From Bradyrhizobium canariense (GTDB lineage: Bacteria > Pseudomonadota > Alphaproteobacteria > Rhizobiales > Xanthobacteraceae): 64,000 bases of DNA. The position numbers were made by a program, and so were the translations under genes. The stretch is from NCBI RefSeq assembly GCF_018130465.1, contig NZ_JAFCKJ010000001.1:558001-622000 (forward strand), written 5' to 3'. Of the stretch, positions 52,246 through 61,181 are shown piece by piece (the first letter of the stretch is position 1; each line of letters opens with the position of its first letter). The notes beneath the pieces were generated by a model. That model ran no database searches and was not told where the DNA came from. It worked only from the letters and a program-made list of their open reading frames with translations.

Positions 52246-52884
52246 ATGACGGCAACTCACACCTACGCCAGCGACGTGGCGTTCACGCCCGCTGTGAAGT
52301 CGATCCAGACCCGAAAGGGATCACGCGACGGCTATGCTCATGCCGAGCAGCGCGGCTGGCGCACTGGGGTAGATGAGAACCTCGCGGCGTTCCTGGCCGA
52401 CGCCAACAGCTTTTATCTTGCCACTGCCTCGGCCGATGGACAGCCCTACATCCAGCATCGCGGCGGCCCGAAGGGCTTTTTGAAGGTGCTGGACAAGCAG
52501 ACGCTGGCCTTCACGGACTACGCCGGCAATCGGCAATACATCACGCAGGGAAACCTGTCCGAAAATCCCAAGGCCTACATCTTCGTGATGGACTATGCCC
52601 ATCGCCGCCGGGTGAAGATCTGGGGCGAGGCCCGCGTGGTCGAGGACGACGAGGCGCTGACGACATCGTTGATGCCGAAAGGCTATCGCGCGCGGCCGGA
52701 GCAGGTGATCCTGTTCAAGATCGCGGCGTGGGATACGAACTGCCCGCAGCACATCCCGCAGAAGTTCGACGCCGCCGATGTTGCGGCTGCGCTGGCGGCA
52801 AGGGATGCGAAAATCGCGGAGCTGGAGGCGGAGGTCGCGGCGCTGAAGGCGGCGAAGCCGAGCTTACCTGCTAACGAAAGCTAG
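52246..52884 (+). CDS. pyridoxamine 5'-phosphate oxidase-fold (FMN-binding) protein
   Basis: 212 residues. Split-barrel flavin fold: FYLATASADGQPYIQHRGG, GNRQYITQGNLSENPKAYIF, RVKIWGEARVVEDDEAL. The C-terminal 35 residues form a coiled coil (AALAARDAKIAELEAEVAAL), suggesting dimers or oligomers. Divergent from LysR with a LysR box between; likely LysR-controlled oxidoreductase of unknown substrate. Confidence 0.85.
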   Translation: MTATHTYASDVAFTPAVKSIQTRKGSRDGYAHAEQRGWRTGVDENLAAFLADANSFYLATASADGQPYIQHRGGPKGFLKVLDKQTLAFTDYAGNRQYITQGNLSENPKAYIFVMDYAHRRRVKIWGEARVVEDDEALTTSLMPKGYRARPEQVILFKIAAWDTNCPQHIPQKFDAADVAAALAARDAKIAELEAEVAALKAAKPSLPANES

Positions 52885-52903
52885 AGCGGCTTGCGTGGTA
52901 TAC

Positions 52904-53052
52904 CCCCTCCCTTGCGGGAGAGGGTGTCTCGCCGCGGAGCGGCGAGACGGGTGAGGGGTCTCTCTCCACACGCGGCGGTCCCACGTCGTCATTCGCGGAG
53001 AGGGCCCCTCATCTGGTGCTTCGCGGCACCTTCTCCCACAAGGGAGAAGAGA
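52904..53052. repeat. REP-like element after the flavin-fold gene
   Basis: GTCTCGCCGC (52926-52935) faces GCGGCGAGAC (52939-52948). Flanking CCCTCCC/GGGAGAGGG and CCTTCTCCCACAAGGGAGAAG hairpins make up the usual rhizobial REP cluster. Lies between convergent genes. Confidence 0.7.
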
Positions 53053-53068
53053 AAGGAGTTTGCGGCTG

Positions 53069-53800
53069 CTACAACCCGCTCGCGCCTTCGTGCTGGAAGC
53101 CGAGATAGCTGGCGGCGACGCGCTCGTTCGCCGCGACGTCGCTGGCCTTGCCGCTGAGCACGAACTCGCCGAGCTCCATGACATAGGCCTGATCCGCGAT
53201 CTTGAGCGCGGCTTGCGCGTTCTGCTCGACCAGCAGCACGGAGACACCGGCGGTCCGCAGTTCGGTGACGATGCGGAAAATGTCGGCGACGATGATCGGG
53301 GCGAGGCCGAGGCTCGGCTCGTCCAGCATCAGGAGCTTGGGCGCGCCCATCAGCGCACGGCCCATCGCGAGCATCTGCTGCTCGCCGCCGGAGAGCGTGC
53401 CGGCGAGCTGCTTGCGCCGCTCCTTCAACCGCGGAAACAGCGTGTAGACCCGCTCCATCGAGGCTTTCGCCTTGCTTCTCTCGATGCGGAAGGCCCCTAA
53501 CTCGAGATTGTCCTCGACATTCATGGTCACGAACAATTCGCGGTGCTCGGGAACGAGGCCAAGCCCCATTGCGACGCGGTCCTCGATGTCGAGCCGCGAC
53601 AGATCCTGGCCTGCGAATGCGACGCGCCCCTTCAGCGGCAAGATGCCCATGATGGCGGAGAGCAGCGTGGTCTTGCCGGCGCCGTTGGCGCCGACGATGG
53701 TGACGATCTGGTTCTGGCCGACTTCGAGCGAGACCGAGCGCACGGCCTCGACCTTGCCATAGGCGACATGGGCGTCGGCGACGGACAACAGCGCGCTCAT
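53069..53800 (-). CDS. branched-chain-type ABC transporter ATP-binding protein (LivF)
   Basis: 243 residues. Walker A VGANGAGKTTLLSAIMG, signature LSGGEQQMLAMGRAL, Walker B LLMLDEPSLGLAP, as in LivF. The start ATG 53800 overlaps the stop of the fused LivM-LivG gene. Last gene of a three-gene importer operon. Confidence 0.9.
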   Translation of the reverse strand: MSALLSVADAHVAYGKVEAVRSVSLEVGQNQIVTIVGANGAGKTTLLSAIMGILPLKGRVAFAGQDLSRLDIEDRVAMGLGLVPEHRELFVTMNVEDNLELGAFRIERSKAKASMERVYTLFPRLKERRKQLAGTLSGGEQQMLAMGRALMGAPKLLMLDEPSLGLAPIIVADIFRIVTELRTAGVSVLLVEQNAQAALKIADQAYVMELGEFVLSGKASDVAANERVAASYLGFQHEGASGL

Positions 53801-55566
53801 GCCGCCACTCCGAGATAGGCCTTGATCACTTCGGGATTGGTCTTGATCGTGGCCGGCGTTCCTTCCGCGATCTTGGTGCCGAAATCGAGCACCACGATGC
53901 GGTCGGCGAGGTTCATGACGAAGCCCATGTCGTGCTCGACAAGCAGCACGCTCATGCCGGCGTCGCGCAGCTCCCGCAGCAGCGTCGCAAGCCGCTGCTT
54001 CTCCATGTGGCGCAGGCCGGCGGCCGGCTCGTCGAGCAGCAGCAGCATCGGATCGACGCACAGCGCACGGGCGATCTCGACGATCCGTTGCTGTCCCAGC
54101 GAGAGCGAGCCTGCGAGCTGGTGCATCTGCTCGCCAAGTCCGACGCGCTCGATCTGGCGGGCGGCTTCGGCGAGCAGCTTTGCCTCGTCGGCGCGGTCGA
54201 GCCGCAGCATCGAGGAGATCGGCCCCGAATGGCCGCGCAGATGGGCGCCGATCGCGACGTTCTCCAGCACGGTCATATCAGGCACCAGCTTGACGTGCTG
54301 GAAGGTGCGGGAGATGCCGAGCTTGACGATCTCCTGCGGCGGCGCCCTGTCGACCTTGTTGCCGAGCACGGAGATCGAGCCCGAGGTGGCCGACAGCACG
54401 CCGGTGATGAGGTTGAAGGTGGTGCTCTTGCCGGCGCCGTTGGGGCCGATCAGCGCCACGATCTCGCGGGCCTGAACGTCGAAGGAGACGTTGTTCACCG
54501 CGACCACGCCGCCAAACTGTTTTCGCGCCTTCTCGACCTGGAGCAGGACGCTGGATTGGCCGGGCGAGCGGGTGCGCTGCTCCAGTTTCAGCGAGGTGTC
54601 CGGCTTCTTGCCATTGGTGCGCTCGGGCAGGAACGACATCAGCCAGGGCCAGACGCCGCCGGGGGCGAGCTGGAGCAGCGCCACCAGCATGATGCCGAAC
54701 ACGATGGTTTCGACCTGGCCGGAGCCGGGCAGGATCAGCGGCAAGTAGCTCTGGAGCACTTCCTTCAGGACCACGACGAGCGCCGCGCCCAGCACGCCGC
54801 CCCAGACATAGCCGGCGCCGCCGACCACGGCGATGAAGAGATACTCGATGCCGGCCTGCGCGCCGAACGGCGTCGGGTTCACCGCGCGCTGAAGATGGGC
54901 GTAGAGCCAGCCGGACAGGCCGGCGAGCACGGCGGCATGGATGAACACCAGCATTTTCGCCCGCGGCGTGTGCACGCCGAATGCTTCGGCCGCGACATGG
55001 CCGCGCCGGAGCGCGCGGATGGCGCGGCCGGTGCGGGAGTCCAGCAGGTTCATCGTGAGCAGCGCCGAGAGGATCACGGCAACCCAGATCGCGTAGTAGA
55101 TCGAGCCGGGCGAGAGCATTTTGAACGAGCCGATCGACAGCGGCGGGATCGCCGAGATGCCGTCGTTTCTTCCCAGGAATTCCAGCTTGCTGAAGAGATA
55201 GAACAAGCCGAGTCCCCAGGCGAGCGTGCCGAGCGGCAGGTAGTGGCCGGAGAGACGGACCGTGACGAGGCCGAGCAGCACCGCCAACAATCCGCTGACC
55301 ACCAGCGACAGCGGCAGCGTCAGCCAGGGCGACACGCCGTAGGCCGTCGACAGCACCGCGGTGGTGTAGGCGCCGAAGCCGACGAAGGCCGCCTGTCCAA
55401 ACGAGGTCAGGCCGCCGACGCCGGTCAGCAGCACGAGGCCCATCGCGACGAGGGCGGCGAGGCCGATATTGTCGAGCAGCACGATCCAGAACGGGGGCAT
55501 GCCCGGAACAAACGGGATCGCCGCCATGACAAGCGCGAAGATGAGGATGGGGAGCCGGCTCTGCAT
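53797..55566 (-). CDS. fused LivM-LivG: ABC permease plus ATP-binding protein
   Basis: 589 residues. Residues 1 to about 315 are a LivM permease (GGLTSFGQAAFVGFGAYTTA, GHYLPLGTLAWGLGLFYL, AGIEYLFIAVVGGAGYVWGG). A short linker rich in Lys/Ser leads to a LivG ATPase with IGPNGAGKSTTFNLITG, LSLGQQRIVEIARAL and LLLLDEPAAGL. Such fusions occur in Liv-type aromatic acid transporters. It is coupled to LivF by a 4-bp overlap and follows LivH by 7 bp. Confidence 0.92.
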   Translation of the reverse strand: MQSRLPILIFALVMAAIPFVPGMPPFWIVLLDNIGLAALVAMGLVLLTGVGGLTSFGQAAFVGFGAYTTAVLSTAYGVSPWLTLPLSLVVSGLLAVLLGLVTVRLSGHYLPLGTLAWGLGLFYLFSKLEFLGRNDGISAIPPLSIGSFKMLSPGSIYYAIWVAVILSALLTMNLLDSRTGRAIRALRRGHVAAEAFGVHTPRAKMLVFIHAAVLAGLSGWLYAHLQRAVNPTPFGAQAGIEYLFIAVVGGAGYVWGGVLGAALVVVLKEVLQSYLPLILPGSGQVETIVFGIMLVALLQLAPGGVWPWLMSFLPERTNGKKPDTSLKLEQRTRSPGQSSVLLQVEKARKQFGGVVAVNNVSFDVQAREIVALIGPNGAGKSTTFNLITGVLSATSGSISVLGNKVDRAPPQEIVKLGISRTFQHVKLVPDMTVLENVAIGAHLRGHSGPISSMLRLDRADEAKLLAEAARQIERVGLGEQMHQLAGSLSLGQQRIVEIARALCVDPMLLLLDEPAAGLRHMEKQRLATLLRELRDAGMSVLLVEHDMGFVMNLADRIVVLDFGTKIAEGTPATIKTNPEVIKAYLGVAA

Positions 55567-55573
55567 CTTGGCG

Positions 55574-56614
55574 TCAGTCCTTCTCTTCCTCGACCGCAGG
55601 CGCGGCGAGCGAGCGCAGCAGCAGCACGGGAATCAAGAGCATGAAAACGATCACCTCCTTGTAGTTGGAGGCATAGAAGGACGAGAACGCCTCGACGATG
55701 CCGACGACCAGCGCCGCGACGGCGGTGAGGGGGTAGCTGACAAGTCCGCCGATGATGGCGGCGACAAAGCCCTTCAGGCCGATCAGGAAGCCCGAGTCGT
55801 AGTAGAGCGTCGTGATCGGCACGATCATGATGCCGGACAGTGCACCGATGACGGACGCCAGCAGGAAGGCGATCTGCCCGGAGAGCGTGGTGCGGATGCC
55901 GACAAGTCGCGCGCCGAGCCGGTTCACGGCGGTCGCGCGCAGCGCCTTGCCGTAGAGCGTCAGCCCGAAGAACAGCCACAGCCCGACGATGAAGGCGATG
56001 GTGATACCGTAGACCGTGATGCTCTGGCCGGTGAAGCGCAGCGCGCCGGCGGTGAAAGAGCCGGACAGCACGGCGGGTCCGCGCTGGCCCTCGGCCCCGA
56101 AGAACAAAAGGCCCAATCCCTGAAGCGCGAGGTGGACGCCCACCGATGCGATCAGCAGCACCAGCACGGAGGTGTGCGCCAGCGGCTGGAATGCGATGCG
56201 GTAGAGAAACAGGCCGATCATCGCCACGATCACCAGCGACAGCGCGATGCAGACCGCAACCGGCGGCTTCTGAGCGGCAAAGTAGACGGTCAGCGCCAGC
56301 ACGATGGCCGGCAGCACGATATTGGTGACGATGCTGCGCAGGATCAGGCGTCCGTGCAGCGCCTTGCGCGCCGCGAACAGGTCGAAGGCGAAGGCGCCGA
56401 TGCCCAGGGCGAGCGCGAGTTTCGCCGTACCCGGCATCTGGCCCGCGGCCAGCGAGGCATAGGTCAGCGCACCATAGGTGACGAATTCGCCTTGTGGGAT
56501 GAGGATCACGCGGGTAACGGCGAACACCAGCACCAGCGCGAGGCCGAGCAGCGCATAGATCGCGCCATTGGTGATGCCGTCCTGCAGCAGGAACAGCATG
56601 ATGGTGGTATTCAA
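55574..56614 (-). CDS. branched-chain-type ABC transporter permease (LivH)
   Basis: 346 residues, about eight to ten hydrophobic segments. The start motif DGITNGAIYALLGLALVLVF and VTRVILIPQGEFVTYGAL are typical of LivH, as is GFVAAIIGGLVSYPLTAVAA near the C-terminus. First gene of the importer operon; no binding protein gene is adjacent. Divergent from the MarR gene. Confidence 0.9.
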   Translation of the reverse strand: MNTTIMLFLLQDGITNGAIYALLGLALVLVFAVTRVILIPQGEFVTYGALTYASLAAGQMPGTAKLALALGIGAFAFDLFAARKALHGRLILRSIVTNIVLPAIVLALTVYFAAQKPPVAVCIALSLVIVAMIGLFLYRIAFQPLAHTSVLVLLIASVGVHLALQGLGLLFFGAEGQRGPAVLSGSFTAGALRFTGQSITVYGITIAFIVGLWLFFGLTLYGKALRATAVNRLGARLVGIRTTLSGQIAFLLASVIGALSGIMIVPITTLYYDSGFLIGLKGFVAAIIGGLVSYPLTAVAALVVGIVEAFSSFYASNYKEVIVFMLLIPVLLLRSLAAPAVEEEKD

Positions 56615-56699
56615 GACCGGACGCTCCCCCTCAAAGATTAAGGACCGGTCCCCTGATAGTCGTGGACGGTCCGCTCACAGCCATTGAAAAACGCTGACG

Positions 56700-56733
56700 A
56701 TATTTGATATGGTCCATAACAATTATCAAATAT
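56700..56733. promoter_or_regulatory. MarR-type operator between livH and the MarR gene
   Basis: ATATTTGATA (56700-56709) faces TATCAAATAT (56724-56733), perfect 10-bp arms with a 14-bp spacer, 58 bp before the MarR start and 86 bp from the LivH start. Confidence 0.7.
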
Positions 56734-56790
56734 AACTTCAAGAGTGGCGGGCGACCCTCCCGAACTTAGCGGGATTACGAGCATGAGGCG

Positions 56791-57324
56791 ATGACCGTTT
56801 CGAAAACCTCTGAAAAGTCCTCTGAAAAGACCGCCGATACGGCCAAGGTCCGCAAGGACGCGGCCGAGACGCAAGGTCAGGGGCCTGGCGAAGCCCTCCA
56901 GCTCGGCGAGCTCTCGGAGCAGCTCGGTTATGTGCTGAAGCGGGCGCAGCTCAAGGTGTTCGAGAACTTCCTGCGCTGCATGGCCTCGCTCCAGCTCACG
57001 CCGGCGCAGTTCTCCGTGCTGTTGCTGGTCGAGAAAAACCCGGGCCGTAACCAGACCGAGATCGCCTCCACCCTCGGCATCCTGCGCCCGAATTTCGTCG
57101 CCATGCTCGACAATCTCGAGAGCCGCGATCTTTGCGCGCGGATCCGCTCCACCAACGACCGCCGCTCGCACATCCTGGTGCTGACCGACAAGGGCAAGGC
57201 GGTGCTGGCCCGCGCCAAGAAGCTCGTCGCCACCAAGCACGAGGCCCGGTTGAACGAGCTGCTCGGGCCGTCCAACCGCGAAGCCCTGCTCGGGATGCTC
57301 TCGAAGATCGCCAACGAGTTTTGA
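56791..57324 (+). CDS. MarR-family transcriptional regulator
   Basis: 177 residues. A charged disordered N-terminus (about 35 residues, KTSEKSSEKTADTAK) precedes the MarR winged helix: LTPAQFSVLLLVEKNPGRNQ, TEIASTLGILRPNFVAMLDN, RSTNDRRSHILVLTDKG. Divergent from a Liv-type importer. In Rhodopseudomonas palustris a MarR protein (CouR) beside a Liv-type transporter senses p-coumaroyl-CoA; this gene is a plausible counterpart, by context only. Confidence 0.88.
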   Translation: MTVSKTSEKSSEKTADTAKVRKDAAETQGQGPGEALQLGELSEQLGYVLKRAQLKVFENFLRCMASLQLTPAQFSVLLLVEKNPGRNQTEIASTLGILRPNFVAMLDNLESRDLCARIRSTNDRRSHILVLTDKGKAVLARAKKLVATKHEARLNELLGPSNREALLGMLSKIANEF

Positions 57325-57384
57325 CGGACTCATTGCTCCGGCGACGCAGCATCGAACCCGGACTCGCGGGCGGGCGGGCGGCGG

Positions 57385-59481
57385 TTATGCCGCAGCGAAC
57401 CGGTCGGGCATGGCAGGTGCTTCCGCGGAGAGGAAACGGCGCTCGATTTCTGCGGCGGGCAAGGGACGGCTGAACAGATAGCCCTGCATTTCCGTGCAGC
57501 CCTCCGCTGCGATCCGGTCCCGTTGCTCCTCGGTTTCTACGCCCTCCGCCGTCGTCGTCATGCCCATCCCGCGCGCCAACGCCGCCACCGCTCGCACGAT
57601 GCTGAGGGATCCCGCATCGTTTTCCACGCCGCTGACGAAAGACCGGTCGATCTTGATCTTGTCGAAGGGGAAGCATTGCAGATAGGTCAGTGACGAATAG
57701 CCGGTGCCGAAATCGTCCATGGCGACCTTGATGCCCAGCGCGCGGAGCTGGTGCAGCGTCGTCAGCGTCCCATTCCTGTCCTGCAGCAGAACGCTTTCCG
57801 TGATCTCGATCTCCAGCCGCCGCGGATCGAGGCCGGAGGCCGCCAGCGCCCCGACGATCACTTCCATCAGGCCCGGCTGGCGGAATTGCACCGCCGAGAT
57901 GTTGACGGCGACGTGCAGATGGCCCGGCCACCGGCTTGCAGTGGCACAGGCCTGCCGGATCACCCACTCGCCGATCGGCACGATCAGGCCGATCTCTTCC
58001 GCAAGCGGGATGAAGCTGTTCGGCGCGACCAGTCCGCGGCGTGGATGTCGCCAGCGGATCAAGGCTTCGAACCCGCTGATCTCGCGGCCGTCGGTCTTCA
58101 CGACCGGCTGGTAATGCAGTTCGAACTCGCCAGCGACAATGCCGTTGCGCAGGTCCTGCTCCAGCGCACGACGGCTTTGAGCCTCTTCGTCCATGGCCGG
58201 TTCGAAGAAGCAGTGCATGCCGCGGCCGTCGCTCTTCGCGCGATACAGAGCCAGGTCGGCATTGTGCAGGAGCTGCTCGGGGGTTGAGCCGTGGCCGGGC
58301 GCAACGGCGATCCCGATGCTCGCGCCCGCAATGGTCTGGTGTCCGTCGAGCCCGAACGGAGCACTCAGCGTGCTGACAACTTCGCGCGCCAGCAAGTCCG
58401 CTTCGCTCGAATCGGAAATCGGCGTCTGGAGGATCACGAATTCATCGCCGCCCATGCGCGCGATCGTATCGCTGTCGCGCGCGAGCTGCTTGAGGCGGCG
58501 GCTGACATCCTGCAGCAGGATGTCGCCAGCCTGGTGGCCCAGGGTGTCGTTGACGGCCTTGAACTTGTCGAGATCGATGTGGTGGACCGCGAACATCCCG
58601 CCCTGTTCGAGCGCCTGCTTGAGGCGCTGGCCGAGCAGGGCGCGATTGGCGAGGTCCGTCAGCGCGTCGTGATGCGCCATATGCGCGATCCGCAATTCCG
58701 CCTTGCGCTGCTCGGTGATGTCTTCGTGGGTCGCGACCCATCCGAGATCGGGCATCGGACGATGCCTGATCTTGAAGGTTCGCCCGTTCCGCATCTCGAC
58801 GACGCTGTCCATGGCCTCGGCTGATATGGCGACATCGGTCCGCCATTTGGCGTATTCCTCCCGCGTCATCGCCGGCACGCTGCCGACTTCGTAGCGCAGG
58901 TCCAGGATCTCCGAGAGCGGCGTGCCCGGACGAACGCGCTCGGGCGGCAGGCCGTACATCTCGATGAAGTGCGTATTGCAGACCAGCAGCCGATGGCTGG
59001 CGTCGAAGAAGCAGAGTCCGTGCGACATGTTGTTGATCGCGATGTCGAACTGAAAATTGCGTTCCTGCAACCGCCGGCTGAGCTCTTCGCGCTCGGTAAT
59101 GTCCTCGTGGGTGGCCATGCCGCCGCCGTCGGGCAGGGGATGGATGGTGTAGGCGATGATTCGTCCGTCGGCGAACTGCTGGACCGTCTGCTCGCTGACG
59201 ACCGAGCCCTCCGTGCGGGCGCGGACATAGGCGCCGGCTTCTCCGCGGATGTTCAGGCCCAGTTTGAGGCGATGCTGGATCAGGTCCTTGATCGGCGTGC
59301 CCGGGTGCACCTGCTCGGGCGAGAGCGCGTACATCTCGCGGTAGCGCGGATTGCAGAAAAGGACCCTGCGGTCACTACCGAACAGGATGATCCCGAGCCA
59401 CAGATTATTGGCGGCGCACTTGAGCAGCTCGCCGAGCACGAGCGGATCAATGCTTGCGATCTCCTGATCTCTCTGCGCCAT
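57385..59481 (-). CDS. PAS-PAS-GGDEF-EAL cyclic-di-GMP signalling protein
   Basis: 698 residues. Two PAS domains (about 15-130 and 145-260; each begins with FGSDRRVLFCNPRYREMYAL or FDASHRLLVCNTHFIEMYGL). GGDEF domain with intact MGGDEFVIL and, five residues before it, the inhibitory I-site RDSD. EAL domain with FEALIRWRHP, the metal motif DDFGTGYSSLTYL and KIDRSFVSGV. Both synthesis and hydrolysis of c-di-GMP look possible. Stand-alone gene. Confidence 0.93.
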   Translation of the reverse strand: MAQRDQEIASIDPLVLGELLKCAANNLWLGIILFGSDRRVLFCNPRYREMYALSPEQVHPGTPIKDLIQHRLKLGLNIRGEAGAYVRARTEGSVVSEQTVQQFADGRIIAYTIHPLPDGGGMATHEDITEREELSRRLQERNFQFDIAINNMSHGLCFFDASHRLLVCNTHFIEMYGLPPERVRPGTPLSEILDLRYEVGSVPAMTREEYAKWRTDVAISAEAMDSVVEMRNGRTFKIRHRPMPDLGWVATHEDITEQRKAELRIAHMAHHDALTDLANRALLGQRLKQALEQGGMFAVHHIDLDKFKAVNDTLGHQAGDILLQDVSRRLKQLARDSDTIARMGGDEFVILQTPISDSSEADLLAREVVSTLSAPFGLDGHQTIAGASIGIAVAPGHGSTPEQLLHNADLALYRAKSDGRGMHCFFEPAMDEEAQSRRALEQDLRNGIVAGEFELHYQPVVKTDGREISGFEALIRWRHPRRGLVAPNSFIPLAEEIGLIVPIGEWVIRQACATASRWPGHLHVAVNISAVQFRQPGLMEVIVGALAASGLDPRRLEIEITESVLLQDRNGTLTTLHQLRALGIKVAMDDFGTGYSSLTYLQCFPFDKIKIDRSFVSGVENDAGSLSIVRAVAALARGMGMTTTAEGVETEEQRDRIAAEGCTEMQGYLFSRPLPAAEIERRFLSAEAPAMPDRFAAA

Positions 59482-59700
59482 GCGCGTTGCCCCCCGGGAC
59501 GACGCGATTAGAGCAGGCGATGGTGAATGAGCCCAACGATTCGCCCAATTTCGGGGCAGGTTCCTGAAACTGCGGCGAACGCGAGGTTAAGGGCAGTGAT
59601 TTCGCCCCCTGGAAGAGGGGACGCCGGCGAGAACTCAGAGATCGTTAACCATGCCGTCCCGCGCAACCGCGCGCGGAGCCGGCGGGATGGCAATGCCGCC

Positions 59701-60984
59701 TCAGTCGACCAGGATCACCCTTATATCGTTCACATTGGTAAGCGTGGGCCCCGGCAGCAACAGGTCGCCCGTCGCCTCGAAGAACGTCGTCGCGTCGTTG
59801 TTGTCGAGATAGGCCTGCGGCTGCAGCCCCTGCGCCGTCATCTTCGCGAACGTCGCCGCGTCGATCAGCGCACCGGCGGGGTCGGTCGGATGGCCGGCGC
59901 CGCCATCGGCGCCGTCGGTATCGCCGGCGAGCGCGGAGATGTTCGGCGTGTCCTTCAAGAGGCCGGCGAGCGCCAGCGCGTATTCCTGGTTCGGGCCGCC
60001 GCGACCCTGGCCACGCACGGTGACCGTGAGCTCGCCGCCGGAGAGGATCGCGACGCGCTTGCCCTGCGCACGGGCCTGAAACGCCAGCCTGGCATGATCG
60101 GCGGCAACGTCGCGGGCCTCGCCTTCGAGGTCGGCGCCGAGATCGATGGTCTCGTAACCGGCCTCGTGCGCGAGTTTCACCGCAGCGTCGAGCGATTGCT
60201 TCGGACGTGCGATCAACTCGAAATGCGCGCGCGCGAACGCGGCGTCATCGGTCTTGCAGCTCTCGTTGGCGGGGTCGTCCAGCGCGCGGCGCACGGCATC
60301 GTCGATATCGAGCTTGTACCTGGCGACGATGTTGCGCGCATCAGCGAGCGTGGTCGGATCGGGCACGGTCGGACCGGAGGCAATCGCCGAGGGGTCGTCA
60401 TGCGGCACGTCGGAGATCGCAAGCGTGACGATCTCGGCGGCATTCCTGCCCGCGCGCGCCAGCCGCCCGCCCTTGATCCGCGACAGATGTTTGCGCACGA
60501 TATTCATCTCGCCGATCGGCGCGCCCGAGCGGAGCAGTGCCTTGTTGACCGCCTGCTTCTGCGCGAAGCTGATGCCGTCCACCGGTGCGATCCAGTTCGC
60601 CGAGCCGCCGCCGGTGAGCAGCACCAGAAGCAAATCGTCCGGCCCGGCCTCGGCTGCGAGCGCTAGCGTGTCGGCTGCGCCCTTCAGGCCGGCTTCGTCA
60701 GGCACGGGATGACCGGCCTCGACCACGCGGATGCGGCGGGTCGGCACGCCGTAGCCGTGGCGCGTGGTGGCGATGCCGACGAGGCGCTCCGGTGCGAGCC
60801 CGAGCGTGTCGAGATAGTGCCGCTCGGTGGCGGCGGCCATCGCGGCCGCGCCCTTGCCGGCGGCGAGGCAGATCACGCGTCCCCTCGGTGCGGGCCGCAG
60901 GTGCGGCGCCAGCACCGTGTTGGGATGGGCGGCGGCAACGGCGGCGTCGTAGAGCGCGCGGAGCAGGGGGCGTCGATCGGTCAT
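59701..60984 (-). CDS. glycerate 2-kinase (MOFRL/DUF4147 family)
   Basis: 427 residues. Family blocks VICLAAGKGAAAMAAATERH, LVLLTGGGSANWIAPVDGIS, IVRKHLSRIKGGRLARAG, SDVPHDDPSAIASGPT, and C-terminal GGELTVTVRGQGRGGPNQEY. It phosphorylates glycerate to 2-phosphoglycerate, feeding serine/glyoxylate metabolism. ATG 60984 (MTDRRPLLRAL) is preferred to a start at 61023. Single gene, with no other glycerate genes near. Confidence 0.9.
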   Translation of the reverse strand: MTDRRPLLRALYDAAVAAAHPNTVLAPHLRPAPRGRVICLAAGKGAAAMAAATERHYLDTLGLAPERLVGIATTRHGYGVPTRRIRVVEAGHPVPDEAGLKGAADTLALAAEAGPDDLLLVLLTGGGSANWIAPVDGISFAQKQAVNKALLRSGAPIGEMNIVRKHLSRIKGGRLARAGRNAAEIVTLAISDVPHDDPSAIASGPTVPDPTTLADARNIVARYKLDIDDAVRRALDDPANESCKTDDAAFARAHFELIARPKQSLDAAVKLAHEAGYETIDLGADLEGEARDVAADHARLAFQARAQGKRVAILSGGELTVTVRGQGRGGPNQEYALALAGLLKDTPNISALAGDTDGADGGAGHPTDPAGALIDAATFAKMTAQGLQPQAYLDNNDATTFFEATGDLLLPGPTLTNVNDIRVILVD

Positions 60985-61123
60985 GACGAAAAGCCTCGAG
61001 CGGACAGAAAAGACTGGCGGCAAACGCGCCGCTCACCTGCCTACCGCATCATGCGTCAAAGTGTAAGCGGGCTTTACCTTCATTCGATTGTGCAATCGCG
61101 TGATCATAATCGGTGCGCAAGCA

Positions 61124-61156
61124 AAAACCCCCTGCGCGGCCAGCGCAGGGGGTTTT
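61124..61156 (-). terminator. intrinsic terminator of the first tandem binding-protein gene
   Basis: Perfect 14-bp arms (61124-61137, 61143-61156), loop GGCCA, ends in AAAA/TTTT on both sides; 26 bp past the stop at 61182. Could act on both strands. Confidence 0.9.
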
Positions 61157-61181
61157 CGTCGTCGTGTGTGTCAATGCGCGG

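Noticed and set aside
52904-53052. Repeated hairpins that might be a CRISPR array
   Set aside because: Units are palindromic REP-type elements of uneven spacing without spacers; no cas genes nearby.
53932-55644. 570-codon plus-strand frame opposite LivM-LivG
   Set aside because: Antisense shadow; product is His/Arg/Gln-rich with no domain.
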